DNA of 64,000 nt from Cacconaster sp045617505. Its GTDB lineage: Bacteria > Bacteroidota > Bacteroidia > Bacteroidales > UBA932. Shown in pieces: positions 17,309 to 25,141 of the stretch. The translations under genes were made by a program, and so were the position numbers. The DNA lies in NCBI GenBank assembly GCA_045617505.1, contig JAZLIS010000103.1, positions 1 through 64,000 on the forward strand, read 5' to 3'. The notes under the pieces were generated by a model, which had not been told where the DNA came from, did not search any database, and saw only the letters and a program-made list of their open reading frames with translations. The first letter of the stretch is position 1; each line of letters starts with the position of its first letter.

Positions 17309-19384
17309 ATGAAAACCGATATAAAACAACACGACGAGTCGGATTGCGGAGCGGCCTGCATCGCCTCAATAGCAAGGCATTACGGGAAGAACATCCCCAT
17401 TGCGCTCATTCGTGAAGAGTCCGGAACCTCACGGACAGGCACCACAATAAAGGGTATCATTGATGCGTGCCGCGCGACCGGGTTCATCAGCGGAGCATAC
17501 AAGTCCCCGGACAGGGACGTGGAGCGGCTGAAGGATGTCTCCCGCCCCGTAATCCTCCACACGGTAAACAGCCGCGGAGACCTGCACTTCGTTGTGTTGT
17601 ATAATATCGGGAAGAAAAAAGCCACGGTTATGGACCCGGCATCCGGCTCCAGAGTCAAGATGAACCTCGAACGGCTCCATAAGGAGTGGACGGGCTACCT
17701 TATCACCATGTCTCCGGACCCGGAAGCGGCACGTAAATGGACAGACAGAGGTGCAAAGGCCAGTGTAATGCGTTATTTCCACTTGATAGACAAGAAGGAA
17801 TACGCATTGATGCTGGCCGGGTCCCTCGCCTATATCACAGCCGGCATAAGTATCGCACTGTTCCTCCAGTTGATAATTGACAAAGTCCTTCCGTCCGGGG
17901 ATACAGTCGAACTTATGAAGGCTGGCGGATTTATGCTGGCCATAATGATATGCACGCTTCTCCTCGGATACGGGAGGATTATCTATTCCCTGAGGCTCAA
18001 CCTTCACCTTGACAGCAGGCTGGTTATGGGATATCTCTCCCATCTGTTCCGGCTGCCGGTAAGCTTCTTCACCAAGAGGGGAGCCGGAGAACTCAACTCC
18101 AGAATCGGGGACATATCCAAGATACGGAGTTTCCTCACGGAAGGTATCTCCGGAATAGCGACAAATCTGCTCATTCTGATTGTATCCTTCCTGCTGATGT
18201 TCACCTACCACTGGCGGCTCGCATTGATGATGATGCTGTTCATTCCTGTATATCTGATACTTTATGCGGCCGCCAACAAGGTGAACAAGAAGAAGAACCG
18301 CGAAATCATAGAGAGTTCCGCCGCTTTCGAGGAAAGGACGGTCGAAAGCATTGCCGGAGTGAAGGTCATCAAATACTTCGGAGGGGAGGAGACCTACTTC
18401 CGGGCAATCCGCAGGCAATATATGGAACTTATCGGGAAACTCTACAGCGGAGGCAAGTATGTCGGATCATTCTCAAGCTGGGCCGACGCGGTCTCCAAAC
18501 TGATGACCGTCACTCTGCTGACCGCCGGTTCCACTTTCATCTTTGCCGGGGAACTCACCGTGGGCGAGCTGGTCTCCTTCTATTCACTGTCCGTCTATTT
18601 CTCCATACCTCTCAGCCAGCTGGCAGGCATAAGCGAGGCGATGACGGAAGCCAATATCTCAGCGGAGAGGATTGGAGAAATAGAAGACCTTGACAGCGAA
18701 GGTATTGATACCCTGAGCTTCACGCCTGACAAGGGGGAGGACATTGTCTTTGACAAGATTGATTTCTCATACCCGGGCTGTCCAGCCCTGCTGGAAAATT
18801 TCTCCTTGAGAATACCCGCCGGGCGGATAACAGCGTTACAGGGAGAGAGCGGTTGCGGAAAGAGTTCGATAGCGGGGCTTCTGATGAGGGATTTCCCCCT
18901 GCGCAAAGGGAGAATCTTCATAGGCGATATGCCGATTGACCTGATAGATATTGGTATCTGGAGAAAATTCGTTTCCATAGTTCCTCAGGATGCCCCACTT
19001 ATGAACGGGACCATTCTGGAAAACATAACCTGCCTGGACAGCGAACCTGACCTGCGGAGAGTCTCGCAGATTCTGGACGATCTCGGCCTGACCGGATTCA
19101 TACGTGAACTGCCACTGGGGCCACTCACGAAAGTCGGAGAGAGAGGCTCGGTTCTTTCTGGCGGACAGAAGCAACGCATCGCTCTGGCAAGAGTGCTGTA
19201 CCTCGACCCGCAGGTGATAATCCTGGACGAGGCCACCTCCTCTCTCGACGAGATCTCCCAAAAGTTCATTCTCGATAAAATCAAGGATTTGAGAGACAAC
19301 GGGAAGACCATACTGATGATAACCCACCGGAGTGACAATGTCCGGATAGCGGATTACAGGATTGATATGAATGCGCATTCATAA
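17309..19384 (+). CDS. Peptidase-containing ABC transporter (C39 peptidase, bacteriocin exporter)
   Basis: 691 residues in three parts. The first is a C39 cysteine-peptidase domain (1-130) with Gln7, Cys13 (SDCGAAC), His93 (GDLHFVV) and Asp109 (VMDPASG), which cleaves leader peptides after a double glycine. The second is a six-helix transmembrane domain (about 150-440). The third is an ATPase domain with Walker A GESGCGKSS near residue 512, signature LSGGQKQR near 614 and Walker B VIILDEATSS. All catalytic residues are present. It should process and export the two peptides encoded immediately downstream, with the TolC- and HlyD-type genes completing an envelope-spanning channel. Confidence 0.93.
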   Translation: MKTDIKQHDESDCGAACIASIARHYGKNIPIALIREESGTSRTGTTIKGIIDACRATGFISGAYKSPDRDVERLKDVSRPVILHTVNSRGDLHFVVLYNIGKKKATVMDPASGSRVKMNLERLHKEWTGYLITMSPDPEAARKWTDRGAKASVMRYFHLIDKKEYALMLAGSLAYITAGISIALFLQLIIDKVLPSGDTVELMKAGGFMLAIMICTLLLGYGRIIYSLRLNLHLDSRLVMGYLSHLFRLPVSFFTKRGAGELNSRIGDISKIRSFLTEGISGIATNLLILIVSFLLMFTYHWRLALMMMLFIPVYLILYAAANKVNKKKNREIIESSAAFEERTVESIAGVKVIKYFGGEETYFRAIRRQYMELIGKLYSGGKYVGSFSSWADAVSKLMTVTLLTAGSTFIFAGELTVGELVSFYSLSVYFSIPLSQLAGISEAMTEANISAERIGEIEDLDSEGIDTLSFTPDKGEDIVFDKIDFSYPGCPALLENFSLRIPAGRITALQGESGCGKSSIAGLLMRDFPLRKGRIFIGDMPIDLIDIGIWRKFVSIVPQDAPLMNGTILENITCLDSEPDLRRVSQILDDLGLTGFIRELPLGPLTKVGERGSVLSGGQKQRIALARVLYLDPQVIILDEATSSLDEISQKFILDKIKDLRDNGKTILMITHRSDNVRIADYRIDMNAHS

Positions 19385-19435
19385 CGGCGAATTCCCTCCG
19401 CCGCTACGTGAGGGGAACGGAAAACAATCAAAACA

Positions 19436-19636
19436 ATGGAAGAAACATTAATGAAAGGATTGGGGTTTGGAGAATTGGATTCTTCCGAACTCCGTATCTT
19501 GGGAGGGGCGTCATCACCCCTGTGGCAGAAAATCATTGACAAGGTCAGAAACATGATTGACTTCATCAGCGACTACATCCCCAAACTTCTACAGGGTTTC
19601 AGGGATGGATTCGAGGCCAGGCCTCTCATTCAATAG
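19436..19636 (+). CDS. Double-glycine-leader peptide A (bacteriocin-like precursor)
   Basis: 66 codons. The leader (1-24) ends in ELDSSELRILGG, the hydrophobic/acidic pattern recognised by C39 peptidases. Cleavage after Gly24 would release a 42-residue cysteine-free peptide starting ASSPLWQKI. The mature part is amphipathic and helix-prone (IIDKVRNMIDFISDYI), contains a G54-FRD-G58 (GxxxG) motif and ends RPLIQ. It lies 51 bases after the exporter gene. GxxxG motifs in paired short peptides are typical of class IIb two-peptide bacteriocins. A signalling peptide is the main alternative. An ATG at 19451 is a possible shorter start. Confidence 0.8.
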   Translation: MEETLMKGLGFGELDSSELRILGGASSPLWQKIIDKVRNMIDFISDYIPKLLQGFRDGFEARPLIQ

Positions 19637-19648
19637 GAGGGAATTGCA

Positions 19649-19810
19649 ATGACAAAAGAGATGATTGCAGGCTTTTCTCCTGTCGATATGCAGGAAGCGG
19701 CATTTGTAATTGGAGGATTGGACAAGAGGGCTCAAGATGCCCTTTACACTATCGGTTATGTAGTCGGAGTGATTGTCCGTCTGTTTGCGAAAATCATTGC
19801 GTGGTTCTAA
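19649..19810 (+). CDS. Double-glycine-leader peptide B (bacteriocin-like precursor)
   Basis: 53 codons, short enough to be missed. A perfect AGGAGG (19635-19640) sits eight bases before the ATG. The leader (1-23) ends in VDMQEAAFVIGG; cleavage after Gly23 gives a 30-residue peptide starting LDKRAQDAL. That peptide is cationic and strongly hydrophobic, contains G36-YVV-G40 (GxxxG), and ends with Trp-Phe (KIIAWF). It lies 12 bases after peptide A and 13 before the TolC-type gene. Together the two look like the halves of a membrane-permeabilising bacteriocin; this is inferred from sequence pattern and context. Confidence 0.8.
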   Translation: MTKEMIAGFSPVDMQEAAFVIGGLDKRAQDALYTIGYVVGVIVRLFAKIIAWF

Positions 19811-19823
19811 ACTGCCTTGAGAG

Positions 19824-21140
19824 ATGAAACTACGGCTTTTCTTCATTATGGCCGGCTTGCTTGCAGAGGTCTGCGCTTCAGCCGGAAATCCCGTCACCCT
19901 TCGGGAATGCATAGACTATGCGATGGAGCATAATCTCAGCATCAGGGAAAATAATCTCACGGTTGCCGAAAAAAAGACGGAACACACAAGAAAACTGTTG
20001 TCTCTTTTCCCGACAATCTCCCTTTACGGTAGCGGGAATCTCAACTGGGGCCGCAGTGTGGATATGCAGGAACTGGTCATAATCAAGAATAAGCTTACCG
20101 AATCCGCGAGTCTGTCATTGGGAGCGGAGTGGACGGTATTCGACGGACTTTCAGGAATATTTTCCAGAAAAGCCGCCAGATACGAAATAGATGCCGCTCA
20201 GCTTGACAATGACAGGCTTAAGAATGAAATCTCGTTGAGCATCACGGAAGCTTACCTGCAGCTGATTCTTTCCGAGGAACTCTCAAAAGTTGCATATTAC
20301 AATTACCAAAAGATGCTCTCCGAAAGGGAAAGAATCTCCTTCCTGGTGGAGGAAGGACAGCAGCCCGGAAGTTCTCTGTACAACATCGAGGCCCAATGTG
20401 CCGTGGAATTGTCACGTCTCACCGGCAGCCTGTGTGACAACAAGAGAAATATTATGAAACTGTCGCAGCTCCTCAACCTTCCATACGACGGCAACTTCAA
20501 GGCAGATTATCCACAGGAAGGAGAAGATGCGCCTCCACCGCCTTCAAGCACAATGGATGAGATTATACTTTTTGCGGAGCGGATGCCGGATATTCTCTCA
20601 ATGAAAAATAGTGCGGAAAGCAAACGCTGGCTCTTCTCTGCCGCAAAAGGTTCGGCGGCTCCTATTGTCACCCTCTCCGGAGGCTACTCTTCCTACTACA
20701 GCAGCACGGCCGAGGGAGTGTTCGGGCAACAGCTGAAGAACAACGTAAACCCCTCTCTGGGTCTTTCCGTCGAAATACCCCTGTTCGACGGCTATTACAG
20801 CGCGGCAGCGATAAAGAGCGGCAGGATGGAACATGAAAGAGCCCGGCTCCAGGTGGAAGAGCGTCTGCAGGATATGGTCGCGACCATCCAATCCGCTTTT
20901 CTGGAGGCGGACAACCTCTACCAGATGATGCTCTCCGCAAAGAAAAAGATGGAGGCGGCGGAAAAGCTGCTGGACGCCTCTCTGGTAAAATTCGACCTTG
21001 GCGGCATAACCGCAGTCGAATACACTGTCACCCGCACGGACTTTCTGACGGCACAGAGCGAATATATAAGAAGCAAATGGCAATATATATTCCAGCTCAA
21101 GATTATAGATTACTACAAAGGAAACCAGATTGAACTTTAG
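19824..21140 (+). CDS. tolC-like: TolC-family outer-membrane channel protein
   Basis: 438 residues with signal peptide (about 1-20, ending EVCASA). The two-fold repeated helical outer-membrane efflux pattern begins TLRECIDYAMEHNLSIRENNL, and the second repeat lies near residues 225-438 with LSVEIPLFDGYY. The trimer forms the outer-membrane and periplasmic tunnel of type I secretion. It starts 13 bases after peptide B and its stop is one base before the adaptor gene, so it is dedicated to this operon. Confidence 0.88.
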   Translation: MKLRLFFIMAGLLAEVCASAGNPVTLRECIDYAMEHNLSIRENNLTVAEKKTEHTRKLLSLFPTISLYGSGNLNWGRSVDMQELVIIKNKLTESASLSLGAEWTVFDGLSGIFSRKAARYEIDAAQLDNDRLKNEISLSITEAYLQLILSEELSKVAYYNYQKMLSERERISFLVEEGQQPGSSLYNIEAQCAVELSRLTGSLCDNKRNIMKLSQLLNLPYDGNFKADYPQEGEDAPPPPSSTMDEIILFAERMPDILSMKNSAESKRWLFSAAKGSAAPIVTLSGGYSSYYSSTAEGVFGQQLKNNVNPSLGLSVEIPLFDGYYSAAAIKSGRMEHERARLQVEERLQDMVATIQSAFLEADNLYQMMLSAKKKMEAAEKLLDASLVKFDLGGITAVEYTVTRTDFLTAQSEYIRSKWQYIFQLKIIDYYKGNQIEL

Positions 21141-21141
21141 G

Positions 21142-22320
21142 ATGCTGAAACGTATATTTGAAATCAGGATTGACAGCAGAACCCGGAAAATCGCGGCAGC
21201 GGCGGCGGGAGCGGCGGTTCTGTTTATTATATTGGCAAAGGCCTGCTCAGGAAAAGCGGTTGAAGTCCGGATAATGACTGCCCTTATGGGTCAGCTTGAG
21301 GAGACCATCCCTTCAAGCGGCAAGATACACCCCGTAAAAGAGGTCAAACTCTCCCCTGACGTTTCCGGGGAGATAGTTGATGTAAGATGCAATGAGGGAG
21401 ATTTTGTCCGGACAGGTGACACTCTGATACTTATCCGTCAGGACACCTATATCTCACGCGTGGAGAGGGCCCGAGCCTCGCTATCGGCACTCAAGGCGCA
21501 GCATTACAGAAACAAGGCCGAACTTTCCAAAGCAGAACTCGACTACAGCAGGAATGCCCGCCTGTTCGAGGGAGGAGCAATATCCAAGGCTGTCTTCGAG
21601 AGTTCCAAAGCCGGATATGAAATAGCCGAGCAGAATGTTCAGGCCTCCAAATATACGATTCTCAGCGGGGAGGCAGAATTGAAGGAGGCTTTGGAAAGCC
21701 TTGCAAAAACCACCATCTGCGCCCCTACGGACGGCATCGTGTCCAGACTGACCGTTGAGCCGGGGGAGAGAGTCGTCGGCACAAGCCAGATGGCCGGCAC
21801 GGAGATGCTCAGGATTGCAGATCCCGACAGGATGGAACTTGTAGTGGATGTGGGTGAAAATGACGTTGTCAGAATCTGCGAGGGAGACAGCGTCTCCATT
21901 GAAATTGATGCCCATCCGGGGCACATATTCACCGGAAAAGTAACCCAGATTGCAAATTCCGCAAAAAATCTGGACGTTTCTTTCGAAAAGCTCACTAACT
22001 TTGAAGTCCGGATGGAGATTGCCCCCGATGGAGCAAAACTTCTTCCGGGGATGTCGGCCTCGGCATCGATAGTCACGCAGTTGAAACAGAACTGCCTGGC
22101 CATCCCTCTGGGGAGTGTCTTTACGGAGGAGAGGCAGGAGTTTGTATGGGTGCTGCGCGATGGCAGATATGTTGAGAAAAGAGCCATATCGACCGGTATC
22201 CAGAACCTTAAGGAAATTGAAGTCACTGCCGGGCTGGAAGAAGGCGAGGAGATTGTAATCGCCCCACTTTCAGCGATAAACAAGGGGCTGACCGACGGAA
22301 CAAAAATTAAAGTGAATTGA
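21142..22320 (+). CDS. HlyD/RND-type periplasmic adaptor protein
   Basis: 392 residues. One N-terminal membrane helix (about 17-36, IAAAAAGAAVLFIILAKACSG) is followed by a biotinyl-lipoyl-like part (KLSPDVSGEIVDVRCNEGDFV). A helical hairpin (about 95-165) and beta-barrel and membrane-proximal domains follow (GMSASASIV, LGSVFTEERQEFVWVL). It should bridge the inner-membrane exporter to the TolC channel. The ATG at 21142 follows the tolC stop by one base; the upstream TTG at 21130 overlaps it. tsaB starts one base after this gene's stop. Confidence 0.88.
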   Translation: MLKRIFEIRIDSRTRKIAAAAAGAAVLFIILAKACSGKAVEVRIMTALMGQLEETIPSSGKIHPVKEVKLSPDVSGEIVDVRCNEGDFVRTGDTLILIRQDTYISRVERARASLSALKAQHYRNKAELSKAELDYSRNARLFEGGAISKAVFESSKAGYEIAEQNVQASKYTILSGEAELKEALESLAKTTICAPTDGIVSRLTVEPGERVVGTSQMAGTEMLRIADPDRMELVVDVGENDVVRICEGDSVSIEIDAHPGHIFTGKVTQIANSAKNLDVSFEKLTNFEVRMEIAPDGAKLLPGMSASASIVTQLKQNCLAIPLGSVFTEERQEFVWVLRDGRYVEKRAISTGIQNLKEIEVTAGLEEGEEIVIAPLSAINKGLTDGTKIKVN

Positions 22321-22321
22321 A

Positions 22322-23008
22322 ATGGCTGCTATACTTCTTATTGAAACCAGCACAGACTGCTGCAGTGCGGCAATCTGCAAGGAGAACACCGTCATTGCGA
22401 AAATGAAGGATACGGCGCCCAAGGTACATGCTTCAAGGCTTGTACCGATGATCTACGACATTCTCGAAGCCGCATCGATGACGATGAAACAGATTGATGC
22501 CGTGGCCGTCAGCGGGGGTCCCGGATCCTACACCGGCCTGAGAGTGGGGGTCTCCACTGCAAAGGGGCTATGCTTCGGTGCCGGAACGCCTCTTATCTCG
22601 ATAGACACCTTGGACATTCTTGCGGCAGAAGGGAGAGAGAGTGGGGAGAGGCCCGACTTCATTGTCCCTTTCATAGATGCCAGAAGGATGGAGGTCTATA
22701 GTGCCGTCTATTCCGGCGGGGGCATCCGCGACTCCGAAGTTGAACCTGTCATTCTCGACGGAAATTCTTTCCGGGGTTTGCTGGAGCAGGGAAAGGTACT
22801 CTTCATCGGAACCGGTGTTGACAAGTTTGCTGAAATCTGCACTCATCCGAACGCTGTTTTCAAGGAATGTTTCCCCACAGCCCCTTATATGGCAGAACTT
22901 GCGCTGCAGGCATACGGACAAAAAAAGTTCGAAGACATTGCGTACTTCGAACCTTTCTATCTCAAGGAATTCCAGCCGGGAATCAGCAAGAGGTCCCCTC
23001 TGCTATAA
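22322..23008 (+). CDS. tsaB: tRNA threonylcarbamoyladenosine biosynthesis protein TsaB
   Basis: 228 residues of the ASKHA-fold TsaB family: ILLIETSTDCCSAAI at the start and AVSGGPGSYTGLRVGVSTAKGL at about 61-82 are its hallmark motifs. TsaB is the scaffold partner of TsaD in making t6A37 of ANN-decoding tRNAs. It starts one base after the secretion adaptor gene, so this housekeeping gene is probably at least partly read from the bacteriocin-type operon. Its last six bases overlap the convergent downstream gene. Confidence 0.93.
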   Translation: MAAILLIETSTDCCSAAICKENTVIAKMKDTAPKVHASRLVPMIYDILEAASMTMKQIDAVAVSGGPGSYTGLRVGVSTAKGLCFGAGTPLISIDTLDILAAEGRESGERPDFIVPFIDARRMEVYSAVYSGGGIRDSEVEPVILDGNSFRGLLEQGKVLFIGTGVDKFAEICTHPNAVFKECFPTAPYMAELALQAYGQKKFEDIAYFEPFYLKEFQPGISKRSPLL

Positions 23009-24148
23009 ATTCCTGACAATCACCTTTTCCAGTTTCTCTGTATCGAAGAGATCCTTGTCGATGATATCTCCGGCCCTGTTGATGACAAACATTGACGGAA
23101 CCTTGGGAATGTTGTATGTCTTGACAGAAGGGGACTCGATGCCCAGACCGTCGTTCACACTTATCCAAGGGAGATTCTGGCTCCTGATTGTCGCAGCCCA
23201 AGAGGGTTTGTCGATGTCAAGGGAAACCTGATAGATTTCAAACCCCTTTTCGCGGTATTTCCCATAAAGGGTTTCCAGTTCCTTGTTGAACATCTTGTGC
23301 TCGTCCTGAGCCGTGCTCCAGAATGAAAGGACAATCACCTTTCCATTCAACTCCGACAGAGGCCTTATCTTGCCGTCTATGTCCGGAAGCGCAATATCGG
23401 GAAAACTGACTGACTGGAGCTCCGCCAGTCTGTTGTTGATATCCGTCACAGAAGCCCGCCTTGAAATCTCGTCGTTCAGGGAGGCGATATATTCGCTTTT
23501 GGGATAGACAACGGAAAGCGAGTCACAAACTCTCTTGAAAAGGACCACGTCCGAGGGTTCATCGAACACGGCGAGATTGTCGTTGAATTTCTGGAAAAGA
23601 GCAACTGCGGAGGTAATGGAGAACGGATGGTTCATAATGAACCTTGTAGCCTCCCTTCGGTACTCCACATATGTTCTGCTGAGTTTTTTGTTTATTTCCT
23701 TCAGAACGGACTCTTCCGATTTGTCTCTGGCATTGACTCCCTCTTTTGCAAGGGTGGAAATCGTACCGGATGCCTTCCCGAACATATTATTCAGTTCCAG
23801 AAAAAGAGATGACTCCTCAGACCCCTCGACACTGTAGCCGCCAAGAGTGGAGGCCTTCAGAGAGACTTTGTCCCCATCTTTCAGAATCAGGGCGGCAATC
23901 TGCCTGTCACCGGAGAAGATATAATAGAAATAGGGCTCGTTGCCCGTCAGCGCCACTTTATACTTGAAGGCGCCGGAAGCATCCGTTTTGATGGTATCGA
24001 CAATTGCAAACTTGTTGTAATTCAGTTTGCGCAAGACGACACAGCTGTCCGCAGCACCGTCTATCACCGCTGAAATCACCGCCTGAGGCCCGTTGCTGCA
24101 GGAAGAGACAATAACCGCCGCAAGGGCGAATATCACTAGTTTTTTCAT
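23003..24148 (-). CDS. Thioredoxin-fold (TlpA/AhpC-TSA) lipoprotein lacking CxxC
   Basis: 381 residues. Lipoprotein signal ends VIVSSC (Cys17). An N-terminal DUF4369-like beta domain (about 25-115) and a helical linker precede a C-terminal thioredoxin fold (about 240-381: FPDIALPDIDGKIRPLSELNGK, VIVLSFWSTAQDEHKMF, KVPSMFVINRAG). The WCxxC redox site of this family is replaced by WSTAQ, so it cannot do classical dithiol chemistry. I start at the ATG at 24148; the frame further upstream overlaps the HIT gene. A structural or chaperone-like envelope role is possible. Confidence 0.8.
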   Translation of the reverse strand: MKKLVIFALAAVIVSSCSNGPQAVISAVIDGAADSCVVLRKLNYNKFAIVDTIKTDASGAFKYKVALTGNEPYFYYIFSGDRQIAALILKDGDKVSLKASTLGGYSVEGSEESSLFLELNNMFGKASGTISTLAKEGVNARDKSEESVLKEINKKLSRTYVEYRREATRFIMNHPFSITSAVALFQKFNDNLAVFDEPSDVVLFKRVCDSLSVVYPKSEYIASLNDEISRRASVTDINNRLAELQSVSFPDIALPDIDGKIRPLSELNGKVIVLSFWSTAQDEHKMFNKELETLYGKYREKGFEIYQVSLDIDKPSWAATIRSQNLPWISVNDGLGIESPSVKTYNIPKVPSMFVINRAGDIIDKDLFDTEKLEKVIVRNL

Positions 24149-24155
24149 ATATATT

Positions 24156-24551
24156 CTATAATTCGTTTGAAATCGATGCAGCAATCTCGGCGAACCGCTC
24201 GCCTGTAAGGTGAAGTTTTTCCTTGCGGAAGTCCATATCTCCCTCCGTCTGAAGAGGTACCAGGTGGATATGGGTATGGGGCACTTCCATCCCCAGAACG
24301 GCAACTCCCACCCTTTTGCAGGGGATGGCAGCCTTGATTGCACGGGCCACTTTGGCGGCAAACTCCCATAACCCGCGATATGTCTGTGGATCCAGATTGA
24401 AGATATAATCGTCCTCCGTCTTTTTCGGAATCACGAGCGTATGCCCTTCGGCAAGAGGATTGATGTCCAGAAAAGCATAGAAATCCTCACTCTCGGCCAC
24501 TTTGTAGGAAGGAATTTCTCCCTTTGCGATTTCAGTGAAAATGGTTGCCAT
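24156..24551 (-). CDS. HIT-family (histidine triad) nucleotide hydrolase
   Basis: 131 residues. The triad is PHTHIHLVP (H92, H94, H96); the N-terminal IFTEIAKGEIPSYKVAESED and INPLAEGHTLVIPKK are typical of the bacterial HinT/YcfF group. Such enzymes hydrolyse AMP-linked phosphoramidates or similar nucleotide conjugates in the cytoplasm. The gene lies 14 bases after greA on the same strand, the usual Bacteroidales pairing. Confidence 0.92.
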   Translation of the reverse strand: MATIFTEIAKGEIPSYKVAESEDFYAFLDINPLAEGHTLVIPKKTEDDYIFNLDPQTYRGLWEFAAKVARAIKAAIPCKRVGVAVLGMEVPHTHIHLVPLQTEGDMDFRKEKLHLTGERFAEIAASISNEL

Positions 24552-24565
24552 ATCGTAGAATCTTC

Positions 24566-25036
24566 TTAAATTGAAATATTCAGTATCTCGAACTTGATGA
24601 GACCGGAAGGAACCTGCACCTCCACTATATCCCCCTTGCGATGGCCCATAAGAGCGCGTCCGATGGGTGTCGTTGCGGCAAGTTTGCCCTCCTTGAAGTT
24701 CGCCTCGCTTTCACCGACAAGAGTGTACTCCACGACGGAGTTGTTGGCGAGGTTCTTCATCTTCACCTTGTTGAGCATCTGTATCTGCTCGGTGTTGATT
24801 CTGGACTCGTCAACGACTTTTGCATTGGCTATCACATCCTGCAACTTGCTGATTTTCAATTCCAGCAAGCCCTGCGCCTCCCTTGCTGCATCATATTCGG
24901 CATTTTCCGACAGGTCACCTTTGTCGCGTGCCTCGGCGATAGCCTTTGAAATAACGGGTCTTTCGGCAAGCAGCTTCGCAAGGTCATCGCGAAGTTTGTC
25001 CAGACCTTCCTGAGTCATATAGTGTACGTCAGCCAT
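24566..25036 (-). CDS. greA: Transcription elongation factor GreA
   Basis: 156 residues, the normal length. The N-terminal coiled coil (about 1-75) carries the acidic tip GDLSENAEYDAAREAQG, used to stimulate RNA cleavage by backtracked polymerase. The C-terminal FKBP-like domain contains PIGRALMGHRKGDIVEVQVP. The ATG at 25036 (MADVHYM) is chosen over an upstream open extension. A TATATTTG box lies at 25107-25114. Confidence 0.95.
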   Translation of the reverse strand: MADVHYMTQEGLDKLRDDLAKLLAERPVISKAIAEARDKGDLSENAEYDAAREAQGLLELKISKLQDVIANAKVVDESRINTEQIQMLNKVKMKNLANNSVVEYTLVGESEANFKEGKLAATTPIGRALMGHRKGDIVEVQVPSGLIKFEILNISI

Positions 25037-25106
25037 ACATAGATAAAAATTAAAAAGAATCCCCAACTGAAGGGACCCTTTCGATTCACAATTCCGTTTT
25101 ACGTTA

Positions 25107-25114
25107 CAAATATA
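25107..25114 (-). promoter_or_regulatory. -7 element for greA
   Basis: TATATTTG on the minus strand, about 70 bases before the greA start. TTTG candidates lie 10 and 16 bp upstream rather than the ideal 19-20. Confidence 0.4.
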
Positions 25115-25141
25115 CATTTTTTGGCAAACGCAAAAAAATAA

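Noticed and set aside
17429..18418. 329-codon frame on the minus strand
   Set aside because: Antisense to the C39-ABC exporter gene; no domain pattern.
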